From the NCBI GenBank assembly GCA_002440145.1, contig DJRS01000174.1:1-5634 (forward strand): a stretch of 5,634 bases of DNA, written 5' to 3'. The translations under genes were made by a program, and so were the position numbers. Under the pieces are notes generated by a model. That model ran no database searches. It was not told the origin of the DNA and saw only the letters and a list, made by a program, of their open reading frames with translations. Shown here in pieces: positions 1 to 5,605 of this stretch. This stretch comes from Verrucomicrobia bacterium UBA6354 (GTDB lineage Bacteria > Verrucomicrobiota > Kiritimatiellia > RFP12 > UBA1067). The number at the start of each line of letters is the position of its first letter. Position 1 is the stretch's first letter.

Positions 1-434
1 TCCGTCTGTTCGTGACGCCACGTGGACGGGTAGGACAGGGGTCTTCGCCTACACGGTCAATCCCGACCCGTCCCGCCCCGGACAAACGTCCTTCTCGTGA
101 CCACAAGAAATCTTTCCCATGGGCATGAAAAGGGCGTTCCACCCCGACGGCTTCGTTTTCAGCCGTTTGACGGTAGCCGCATGCACGCTTCCCGCCGGAA
201 ACAAAGCCCACGAACCCGATTCCTGCCTTCCTACTGCGATTTCTAGGATAACTGCTCCTGCTCCGATGGACTCCCATTTGTCTCCCACCGTCTTACCCTT
301 CGACCCGGCCGTCTGCCGCGGGGGAGCCCCTTATTATAAGGAGAGAGGAATTTGGAGGCTGGAGCCAGAGAGAATGGCGCGCCGTCCAAACGAAACATCC
401 CATGGGGGGCGGTCGATCGCACCCTTGGAACCAC

Positions 435-455
435 GCGGACGGGTTTTCCCGCCGC
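435..455 (+). other. Stable GC hairpin without U-tract
   Basis: GCGG (435-438), a bulged A, CGGG (440-443), a TTTT loop, CCCG (448-451) and CCGC (452-455) form an eight-base-pair stem. The bases after it (TTGTGTCCACTTGC) are not a U-tract, so a classical intrinsic terminator is not supported. The preceding TTGGAACCACG (426-436) superficially resembles the bulge of a T-box antiterminator. That would be notable upstream of an aminoacyl-tRNA synthetase, but the rest of a T-box is not evident and a promoter lies between this hairpin and hisS. Confidence 0.45.
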
Positions 456-513
456 TTGTGTCCACTTGCTTTTCAATTCACAGCATGAACTTTCGCGCGC
501 CTTTGGGGAGAAC

Positions 514-601
514 GTCCATTGCCCGAGTAGATGCCACCTGTGCCTTATCCTGCGTTTGCCCGGACAGATGCCAATACACAATGGACATTTGCCTGGGCAA
601 T
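514..601. repeat. Clustered direct and inverted repeats
   Basis: GCCCGAGTAGATGCCA (521-536) and GCCCGGACAGATGCCA (558-573) are direct copies differing at three bases, all transitions. The second copy is also the left arm of a hairpin: 556-573 pairs with 582-600 around the loop ATACACAA, with one bulged A, two G-U pairs and one A-C mismatch. In addition, ATTGCCC (518-524) is inverted as GGGCAAT (595-601), and GTCCATTG (514-521) as CAATGGAC (580-587). CAATTCACA occurs at 474-482 and 598-606. The arrangement resembles a small intergenic palindromic repeat (REP or MITE type); the family is not recognised. Confidence 0.6.
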
Positions 602-632
602 TCACATTTGGGCGAGGCGATGCGCTTCGTGC

Positions 633-661
633 TTGTGGAACGGAGCGATTTTTGGTATACT
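633..661 (+). promoter_or_regulatory. Predicted sigma70-type promoter of hisS
   Basis: TATACT (656-661) is preceded by TGG (653-655), giving an extended -10 element. A weak -35, TTGTGG (633-638), sits exactly 17 bases upstream. Transcription would begin near 667-670. This leaves a leader of about 15 bases that contains the ribosome binding site TAAGGAG (672-678), five bases before the hisS ATG. If this is the main promoter, the hairpins upstream are not part of the hisS transcript. Confidence 0.6.
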
Positions 662-683
662 GGAGGGGTGTTAAGGAGTAAAG

Positions 684-1925
684 ATGTCCGAAAAGATTTC
701 ATTTGAGCCGCCTCGCGGAATGCGCGATTTCTATCCGGAGGATATGGTTTGGCGCAATCGCGTGTTCGATGCCTTCCGGGCGGCGGGCGCCGCGGCCGGA
801 TTCGAACCGTACGACGCGTGCGTCGTCGAAAGCTACGAGCTTTTGGCGCGCAAGGCGGGCGAGGAGGTCGGCGAGCAGATCTACCACTTCTTCGACAAGT
901 CGGAGCGGCATCTGGCGCTGCGGGCGGAGATGACGCCGACGTTGGCGCGCATGGTCGCCCAGCGGCAGCACGAGCTGTCCTTCCCGCTGAAGTGGACGAC
1001 AATCGCGCAATGCTTCCGCTACGAGCGCATGACGAAGGGTCGCAAGCGCGAACACTACCAGTGGAACGTCGACATCATCGGCGCGGATTCGGTCCTGGCG
1101 GAAGTGGAAGTCATCGGCGCGGCGTGCGACGCGTTGCGGCGCATGGGGCTCTCGTCCAAGGATTTCAAGGTGCACGTCTCTTCGCGCAAGTACCTGGGCG
1201 AGCTGCTCGCCGCGAGCGGCATCCCCGCCGGCAAGCACGCGCAGGTGTTCCTGGCGCTCGACAAACGCGGCAAGATGCCGGACGCCGAAATCGCCCAGAT
1301 GCTGGCCGACGGCGGGCTCGGTCCGGACGAAGTCAAGGCGACCTTCGCGATCATGGACACGACGTCGTACGCGGCGTGCCCGGAACTGGCGGAACTCTTC
1401 CGCCTGGCGGAGATCGCCGGCTTCGCCGACTGCCTGCAGTTCGACATCGGCGTCATCCGGGGACTCAGCTACTATACGGGCATCGTGTTCGAGTGCTTCG
1501 ACACGGCGGGCGAATTCCGCGCCATTTTCGGCGGCGGGCGCTATGACAACCTGCTGACCACCATCGGCGGGGATCCGACGAGCGCGGTCGGCCTCGGGTT
1601 CGGGGATGTCGTCGTGACGGAGCTCCTGAAGGCGCGGCTCGGGGCGGATGCCGCGAAGGAAAAGAAGGGCGTCGCCGTCGGATTCATGACGGAGGAGCAG
1701 CGCGACACGGCGCTCGCCCTCGCGGCGGATTTGCGCCGCGCCGGCAAGGACGTCAATCTCGCGCTCCACCCCCAGAAGCCCAAGAAGTTCTTCTCGCACG
1801 CGGATTCCTCAAATGCCGCCGAGGCCGTCTATATCGGACCGGACGACGCGGCCAAGGGCGTCGCGCGGCTCAAGGACATGAGCACGCGCGAAGAAAAGGA
1901 GATATGCCTGCGCTCGCCGAGCTGA
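684..1925 (+). CDS. hisS: Histidyl-tRNA synthetase (HisRS)
   Basis: This class II aminoacyl-tRNA synthetase activates histidine with ATP and charges tRNA-His in the cytoplasm. The 413-residue protein is full length for the family. Visible landmarks are GMRDFYPED near the N-terminus (12-20), LRAEMTPTLARM (79-90), and motif 2 with FRYERMTKGR then HYQWN (111-128). The HisRS-specific histidine-binding motif RGLSYYTG (259-266) contains the catalytic arginine of the family (R259). FGGGRYDNLL spans 282-291 and a GLGFGD motif 3 region spans 303-308. The anticodon-binding domain fills roughly 328-405, including PKKFFSHAD. The motif 3 arginine of E. coli-type HisRS is replaced by valine, as I recall for the 'GFGFGD' subgroup, so this is not a defect. 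The start is fixed by TAAGGAG five bases upstream. The last 22 bases overlap the next gene, which suggests an operon. Confidence 0.97.
   Translation: MSEKISFEPPRGMRDFYPEDMVWRNRVFDAFRAAGAAAGFEPYDACVVESYELLARKAGEEVGEQIYHFFDKSERHLALRAEMTPTLARMVAQRQHELSFPLKWTTIAQCFRYERMTKGRKREHYQWNVDIIGADSVLAEVEVIGAACDALRRMGLSSKDFKVHVSSRKYLGELLAASGIPAGKHAQVFLALDKRGKMPDAEIAQMLADGGLGPDEVKATFAIMDTTSYAACPELAELFRLAEIAGFADCLQFDIGVIRGLSYYTGIVFECFDTAGEFRAIFGGGRYDNLLTTIGGDPTSAVGLGFGDVVVTELLKARLGADAAKEKKGVAVGFMTEEQRDTALALAADLRRAGKDVNLALHPQKPKKFFSHADSSNAAEAVYIGPDDAAKGVARLKDMSTREEKEICLRSPS
1896..1901 (+). promoter_or_regulatory. Closely spaced ribosome binding site
   Basis: AAGGAG lies only two bases before the ATG at 1904, closer than the usual five to nine. 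No other in-frame ATG is near, and a GTG at 1931 has no Shine-Dalgarno sequence. The site lies inside hisS, so translation of the next gene may rely partly on ribosomes finishing hisS at 1925. Confidence 0.45.
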
Positions 1926-2398
1926 TTGCGGTGATCGCGGCGCACTTTCCGCGCGTGCGCACCGGGCTCGACGTCGGGTTCGGCGACGAGGCGGCGACGA
2001 ACCTGCTGCGCGAGACGTGCGGCGGGCTCTGGCTGTCCATCGGCATGAGCGCGGCGTTCCCCTACGAGGACGCGCAATTCGACGTCGTCGTGTTGAACGG
2101 CGCCGCGTTGACGCGCGAAGCCGTTCGCGAAACGAACCGCGCCTTGAAGCCCGGAGGCTGTGCATTCTTCACGGTCGACGAGAAGACGCGCAAGCAGGAG
2201 GGCTATACCTTGCCGTCCGTCTACCGTCTGGTTCGCGAGGGATTCGACATAATCGCCGTCAAGCGTCCAAAATGGTGGTATTTCGGCAGGCGCGGGCGCA
2301 CGCTGACGGTCTGCCTGCGCAAAAAGGCTTGGCGGGAGTGCAAAACTTTCGTCCGTTCGGGCGGATTGACCTTCACGCCTTTCAGGAAACGGACATGA
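1904..2398 (+). CDS. Compact class I SAM methyltransferase-like protein
   Basis: The 164-residue protein keeps the outline of a type 11 class I methyltransferase domain. GLDVGFGD (21-28) matches the glycine-rich SAM-binding motif I. FPYEDAQFDVVVLN (52-65) matches the strand-4 region, and the helix ending LKPGG (81-85), followed by CAFFTVDE, matches the strand-5 region. About 25 residues separate motif I from FPYED, where roughly 45 to 55 are usual. The stretch carrying the acidic ribose-binding residue is therefore shortened or absent. The C-terminal third is basic (KRPKWWYFGRRGR at 120-132) and could bind nucleic acid or a membrane surface; that is inference. The substrate is unknown. The gene overlaps hisS by 22 bases and the next gene by four (ATGA), so it is probably co-expressed with both. 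Whether it still binds SAM is uncertain. Confidence 0.8.
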   Translation: MPALAELIAVIAAHFPRVRTGLDVGFGDEAATNLLRETCGGLWLSIGMSAAFPYEDAQFDVVVLNGAALTREAVRETNRALKPGGCAFFTVDEKTRKQEGYTLPSVYRLVREGFDIIAVKRPKWWYFGRRGRTLTVCLRKKAWRECKTFVRSGGLTFTPFRKRT

Positions 2399-3501
2399 AG
2401 AAGCTATTTCTCTTCTTATTGGCATGGGGGTTTGCAGGAGTCCTCCAGGCGGCGCCGAAGAGCGCGCAGGCGATCATCGATCTTTTGAATTCGCGCAGTT
2501 CCGGCAGTCCGAAGGGCTATGCGGAAGCCGCCGCCGTCGTCGCCGCGGATGCGGAGAAAGGGCGCCCTCTCCAGCAGTTCGTGCTGGCGCTCGTTTCGCG
2601 CGAAGCGGACGCGCCTGCGGCTGCGCGTCTCTCGGACGAAAAGCGCGCGGCGTATCTGGACGCTTCGCGCGACAAGATCAAGGCGCTCGCAGAGAAGAAG
2701 GGGAACGCGCTTGCGTGGTATTTGCTGTCGCTCGAGAACAACGACGAAAAAATGCTGCGGCGCGCGGCGGACGGCGACAATGTCCAGGCGCTGAATGCGT
2801 GGGGGTCGCTCAATGTCGTGAAAGCCGTGCGCGACGGGAAGCTGACGCCCGAGGCGCGGGAAGAGACGCTCAAAAGGTGCTTCGATTGTTTTCTTCGCGC
2901 GGCCAACCAGGACGATCCAAACGGGCTTTACAACCTCGGCACGTGCTATGCGCGCGGCATCGGCTGCGAAAGGGACGGCATCAAGGCCTTCGCGAGCTTC
3001 AAGCGCGCCGCGAAAGCCGGGCATCCGGAAGCGCTCAACAACATGGGCGCGTGCTACCGCGAGGGCCTGTCGGTCGCGGTGGATCCCGCCGCGGCGACCC
3101 GCTATTTCGCGAAAAGCGCCGAACTTGGCAATGCTTTTGGCGAATTGAACTATGCCTTTGCCCTCTCGCGCGGAGAAGGGGTTCCGCAGAACGATGCGTT
3201 GGCGTTCGAGTACTTCCGCCGTTCGGCCGAACAGGGGAACGCCGCGGCGCTGAACGCCTATGCCATGTGCTATTTCCACGGCAAGGGCGCGAAAAAAAAC
3301 GAAGCGCGCGCCTTGGAGCTTTTGCGGCTCGCGGCGCAGAAGGGCGTTCCGCAGGCAATGGAAAACATCGCCTTGTTCTACGACCGCGGATTGGGCGGGG
3401 TGGAGAAAGACGAGAAGCAGGCGCTTGTCTGGAAGGTGCGTGCGCGCGCCGCGCGCGGCAGTCGCGAAGCGGCGGCCTGGCTCAACAAGAACGGCTACTG
3501 A
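2395..3501 (+). CDS. Exported Sel1-like repeat protein
   Basis: I start at the ATG at 2395: it has AGGAAA (2384-2389) five bases upstream, overlaps the preceding stop as ATGA, and begins a clear signal peptide. The 368-residue product opens with KK, a hydrophobic stretch (4-17) and a likely signal peptidase site after LQA (residue 19). There is no lipobox cysteine. Residues 20-130 are alanine-rich and helical. About five Sel1-like repeats of 36 residues follow: 172-210, 211-246, 247-282, 283-318 and 319-355. They carry the recurrent patterns NLGTCYARGIG, NNMGACYREGL, YFRRSAEQGN and LLRLAAQKG. A degenerate sixth unit may lie at 120-171. Sel1 (TPR-like) solenoids usually act as protein-interaction scaffolds, here probably in the periplasm or outside the cell. 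The partner is unknown. The protein ends soon after the last repeat, with no anchor. Confidence 0.93.
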   Translation: MKKLFLFLLAWGFAGVLQAAPKSAQAIIDLLNSRSSGSPKGYAEAAAVVAADAEKGRPLQQFVLALVSREADAPAAARLSDEKRAAYLDASRDKIKALAEKKGNALAWYLLSLENNDEKMLRRAADGDNVQALNAWGSLNVVKAVRDGKLTPEAREETLKRCFDCFLRAANQDDPNGLYNLGTCYARGIGCERDGIKAFASFKRAAKAGHPEALNNMGACYREGLSVAVDPAAATRYFAKSAELGNAFGELNYAFALSRGEGVPQNDALAFEYFRRSAEQGNAAALNAYAMCYFHGKGAKKNEARALELLRLAAQKGVPQAMENIALFYDRGLGGVEKDEKQALVWKVRARAARGSREAAAWLNKNGY

Positions 3502-3521
3502 CGCGCGTACAGGACCGGCCG

Positions 3522-3561
3522 CTAACAAAATCCTAACACAATCCTGATATTTCCTTTACAA
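3522..3561 (+). promoter_or_regulatory. Putative Pho box, four 11-bp repeats
   Basis: CTAACA (3522-3527), CTAACA (3533-3538), CTGATA (3544-3549) and TTTACA (3555-3560) recur at an exact 11-base step, with AT-rich spacers. The E. coli Pho box uses CTGTCAT units and the Bacillus form TTAACA-like units, both at 11 bases, so these elements fit a PhoB/PhoP-type response regulator. The last unit ends about eight bases before a TATAAT, close to the spacing in PhoB-activated promoters, where the box replaces a proper -35. The downstream gene encodes a phosphate transporter, which supports the assignment. No regulator gene lies in the window. Confidence 0.7.
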
Positions 3562-3569
3562 ACATTTCC

Positions 3570-3575
3570 TATAAT
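3570..3575 (+). promoter_or_regulatory. -10 element of the Na/Pi cotransporter gene
   Basis: This is a perfect TATAAT in an AT-rich stretch between GC-rich genes. Positions 17 bases upstream (3547-3552, ATATTT) do not resemble TTGACA, as expected for an activator-dependent promoter. Transcription would begin near 3580-3583, giving a leader of about 25 bases that contains AAAGGAA (3595-3601), which serves the ATG at 3606. Confidence 0.7.
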
Positions 3576-3605
3576 CACGACAAAGGAAATGAGTAAAGGA
3601 ACGGA

Positions 3606-5288
3606 ATGAATTATCTGCAGTTGACGATAACCGTATTGGGCGGTTTGGCGATGTTCGTTTACGGCATGGGGCTGATGTCCGAAGGGCTGACCCAGATCGC
3701 CGGCGCGCGCATGAAGGCGGTTTTGGCGTGCGTGACGCGCAACCGGTTTCTGGCCATCTTTGCTGGCGCGGCGGTGACCGCGCTTATCCAAAGCTCGTCC
3801 GCGACGACGGTGATGACGGTAGGTTTTGTGAATGCGGGGCTTCTCACCTTGCAACAGGCCATCGGCGTCGTTTTCGGCGCGAACATCGGCACGACGGTGA
3901 CGGGCCAGCTCGTGTCGTTCAAGCTGGACGATCTGGCTTTGCCCTCCATAATCGTCGGTGTCGTCGGGCTTCTGGTTTCCCGCAAGCCGGCGTTTCGCGG
4001 CGCCTGGCGGACGTTCCTCGGCTTTGGCTTCCTCTTTTTCGGCATGTCCATGATGTCGCACGAACTGAAAACGGTCGCCAAGCTGCCCGAGTTTGTCGCC
4101 GTCTTCCGCACGTTCGACTGCGCGCCTTCCGCGACGGGCTATCTGCCGTTCTGGAGCGTGCTGGGAGCCGTGGCGGTCGGTACGCTCTGCACGGTGCTCG
4201 TGCAGAGCTCCTCGGCGACGATAGGCATAACGATCGCTCTCGCCGATGCGGGGCTTCTCAATATCTGGACCGCCGTCCCCATCGTCCTCGGCGACAATAT
4301 CGGCACGACCGTAACCGCCGCGCTCGCCGCGGTGAACACGACCGCCAACGCCCGCCGGACCGCTCTCGCCCACGCGCTTTTCAACGTCATCGGCACGCTC
4401 ATCCTGCTTTCCACTTTCGGATTTGTCTGCACGAATGCCGCGGGCGTGCGCGGCCCCGCGTTCTACCATCTCGTCAATGCCGCGGCGGAAGGCAATGTCT
4501 TCGCCGGGCAGAACCCCGGACGCCATATCGCCATGGCGCATACGATCTTCAACGTGTCGAATGTCGTCGTTCTGTGCGGCTTCATTCCTCTTTTGGCCCG
4601 TTTGTGCGTGTGGATCATCCCCGGCGACCGCCAGCGCCGCACGGTCCTCCTCGAGCCGCACCTGCTGGCCGCCCCCGACATCGCGCTGCACGCGGTGACG
4701 CATGCGCTCGCCGACATGACGCGCCGCGCCTGGACGATCGCCTCCGTCGCGCTCAACAACTGCCTCGGCAAAACCGAAGCGGATGCCGAATCCATGCAGA
4801 AGGCCGAGCAGGAAATCGACGCTCTCCAGACCAATATCCGCGATTATCTCGTGGCCGTTTCGCAGCGGAAGCTCACCGAGCGCCAGGCTAACATGATACC
4901 GGAGCTCATTCACTGCGCCAACGATGCCGAGCGGATATCCGACCTGGCCTTGCGCATTTACCGCAAAACGACGCGCATCCGCAAGGGAGGCATCCCCGCC
5001 AAGTCGCTGTCGGAGATCACCGGGTTGATCAACAGCGTGCGCAATCTGGCGCGCGACACGGTGATTTCCGTGCGCGAAGAAACGCCACGGACGGAGCTGC
5101 TCTCCGGTAAAGAGGAAAAAATCCATCTCGCCGCGAAGGCGCTTTCGCAGGATTTCTCGCTGCATATGGGCAAAGCAAGCGAGAAGAACGCCGCGGGGGA
5201 AATCGCGTTCCTTTCCATTCTCTCTGGATTGCGCGATATCGCGCGGCACTTGGGCAATATCGCCGTGCGCGTCCCGGCTTTCGTATAA
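3606..5288 (+). CDS. Na+/phosphate cotransporter with PhoU-like domain
   Basis: The 560-residue membrane protein belongs to the NptA/YjbB (SLC34-type) family and moves inorganic phosphate with sodium across the inner membrane. It shows the duplicated family signature. Repeat one has QSSSATT (62-68) and GANIGTT (91-97); repeat two has QSSSATI (200-206) and GDNIGTT (229-235). AHALFN (255-260) and AHTIFN (311-316) are a further paired motif. Hydrophobic segments run through roughly residue 338. The remainder, about 360-556, is a soluble helical PhoU-like domain, as in many bacterial homologues. It is likely cytoplasmic and may gate the transporter or sense phosphate status. The start has AAAGGAA four bases upstream. 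The gene sits 104 bases after the Sel1 gene behind a putative Pho box, so it is probably induced by phosphate starvation and separate from the hisS operon. Some relatives may export phosphate, so direction is not certain. Confidence 0.95.
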   Translation: MNYLQLTITVLGGLAMFVYGMGLMSEGLTQIAGARMKAVLACVTRNRFLAIFAGAAVTALIQSSSATTVMTVGFVNAGLLTLQQAIGVVFGANIGTTVTGQLVSFKLDDLALPSIIVGVVGLLVSRKPAFRGAWRTFLGFGFLFFGMSMMSHELKTVAKLPEFVAVFRTFDCAPSATGYLPFWSVLGAVAVGTLCTVLVQSSSATIGITIALADAGLLNIWTAVPIVLGDNIGTTVTAALAAVNTTANARRTALAHALFNVIGTLILLSTFGFVCTNAAGVRGPAFYHLVNAAAEGNVFAGQNPGRHIAMAHTIFNVSNVVVLCGFIPLLARLCVWIIPGDRQRRTVLLEPHLLAAPDIALHAVTHALADMTRRAWTIASVALNNCLGKTEADAESMQKAEQEIDALQTNIRDYLVAVSQRKLTERQANMIPELIHCANDAERISDLALRIYRKTTRIRKGGIPAKSLSEITGLINSVRNLARDTVISVREETPRTELLSGKEEKIHLAAKALSQDFSLHMGKASEKNAAGEIAFLSILSGLRDIARHLGNIAVRVPAFV

Positions 5289-5372
5289 CCTCCGCCATAC
5301 GCATCCGTTCCGGGCGGGCCGCGGAAAACCGCATGGCCCTGCGCATCGGCGCGGCGCGCAAGCGTGCGGAGG
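5289..5372 (+). other. Foldable 3' region after the cotransporter
   Basis: CCTCCGC (5289-5295) pairs with GCGGAGG (5366-5372), extended by ACGC (5299-5302) with GCGT (5362-5365). Inside lies GGGCC-GCGG (5316-5324), an AAAA loop, CCGC (5329-5332) and GGCCC (5335-5339). This could close the transcript or protect its 3' end, but no U-tract follows, so I do not call an intrinsic terminator. The next T-run is seven T at 5460-5466, without a stem directly before it. I see no gene between 5289 and 5634. Confidence 0.4.
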
Positions 5373-5473
5373 CAAAATGCAAGCGTGGTGAGACACCTCG
5401 GCGAAGATTTTTCTGAGGGATCTTGGCAGCAATCCGAACATTCTCATGACCGTGCTCCGTTTTTTTCAATTAG

Positions 5474-5512
5474 CGGACGCGTCCCTGTACGACGAATCGT
5501 AGGACGCGTCCG
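5474..5512. repeat. Large hairpin made of duplicated palindrome
   Basis: CGGACGCGTCC (5474-5484) and GGACGCGTCCG (5502-5512) form a perfect 11-base-pair stem. Each arm contains GGACGCGTCC, itself a palindrome. Inside are CTG (5485-5487), then TACGA (5488-5492) paired with TCGTA (5497-5501) around the loop CGAA. Seven T lie upstream (5460-5466) and none downstream, so it does not look like a + strand terminator. It may be a protein-binding site or a repeat-family member. Confidence 0.7.
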
Positions 5513-5527
5513 AAGAGATGGCGATAC

Positions 5528-5605
5528 TGGGGCTCTGCCCCAGCCCCCGCAAGGGGAACGGAGTTCCCCTTGACCCCGCAGATTGCCGCGAATGAATTCG
5601 CGGCA
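5528..5605. repeat. Three tandem hairpins, REP-like element
   Basis: Hairpin one is TGGGGC (5528-5533), loop TCT, GCCCCA (5537-5542). Hairpin two is AAGGGGAA (5551-5558), loop CGGAG, TTCCCCTT (5564-5571). Hairpin three is TGCCGCGAA (5584-5592), loop TGAA, TTCGCGGCA (5597-5605). The first two, joined by CCCCCGC and followed by GACCCC, resemble the GGGGCTCTGCCCC / AAGGGG...CCCCTT intergenic repeats I recall from many GC-rich bacterial genomes. I cannot confirm copy number from one window. Confidence 0.65.

Larger units (their letters stand above)
1..632. other. Gene-free, foldable upstream region
   Basis: No reading frame here has a convincing start, ribosome binding site, family motif or the GCG/CGC-rich codon pattern of the real genes downstream, so I call no gene. 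The stretch contains several inverted repeats. GGACGGGT (24-31) matches ACCCGTCC (66-73). ACGGCT (147-152) matches AGCCGT (161-166). CCTTA and TAAGG (329-341) are separated by three bases. CCCATGGG occurs at 116-123 and again at 399-406. On the minus strand a TATAAT (338 to 333) reads toward position 1, but no good -35 lies 17 bases before it. I checked by eye for tRNA, tmRNA, RNase P RNA, SRP RNA and cobalamin-riboswitch signatures and found none. A minus-strand structured RNA or a decayed mobile element are both possible; neither is shown. Confidence 0.5.

Noticed and set aside
243..605. Minus-strand frame of 120 codons across the repeat cluster
   Set aside because: It reads through the hairpins and direct repeats, has no family signature, and its composition looks non-coding.
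119..706. Open frame of 195 codons on the + strand running into hisS
   Set aside because: It has no ribosome binding site, no recognisable domain, a codon pattern unlike the real genes, and overlaps the hisS promoter and start out of frame.
2017..2394. Upstream extension of the Sel1-repeat frame
   Set aside because: It lies out of frame over the methyltransferase gene, is arginine-rich, and would bury the clear signal peptide that begins at 2395.
3502..3521. Intrinsic terminator after the Sel1 gene
   Set aside because: Only a short GGCCGGTCC-like element is present, with no stable stem followed by a U-tract.
3522..3560. CRISPR-like array
   Set aside because: Units are six bases at an 11-base step with no spacer-length gaps, which fits tandem operator sites and not CRISPR.
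3522..5447. Minus-strand frame of 641 codons opposite the cotransporter
   Set aside because: It is the antisense shadow of a GC-rich gene with a clear membrane-protein signature on the + strand, and it is low in complexity and rich in Arg, His and Asp.
5460..5466. Seven-T run as an intrinsic terminator
   Set aside because: No GC stem lies directly upstream of the T-run; the nearby strong hairpin is downstream of it.
5364..5573. Short + strand frame of 69 codons near the right end
   Set aside because: It runs through two hairpins, lacks a good ribosome binding site and shows no domain.
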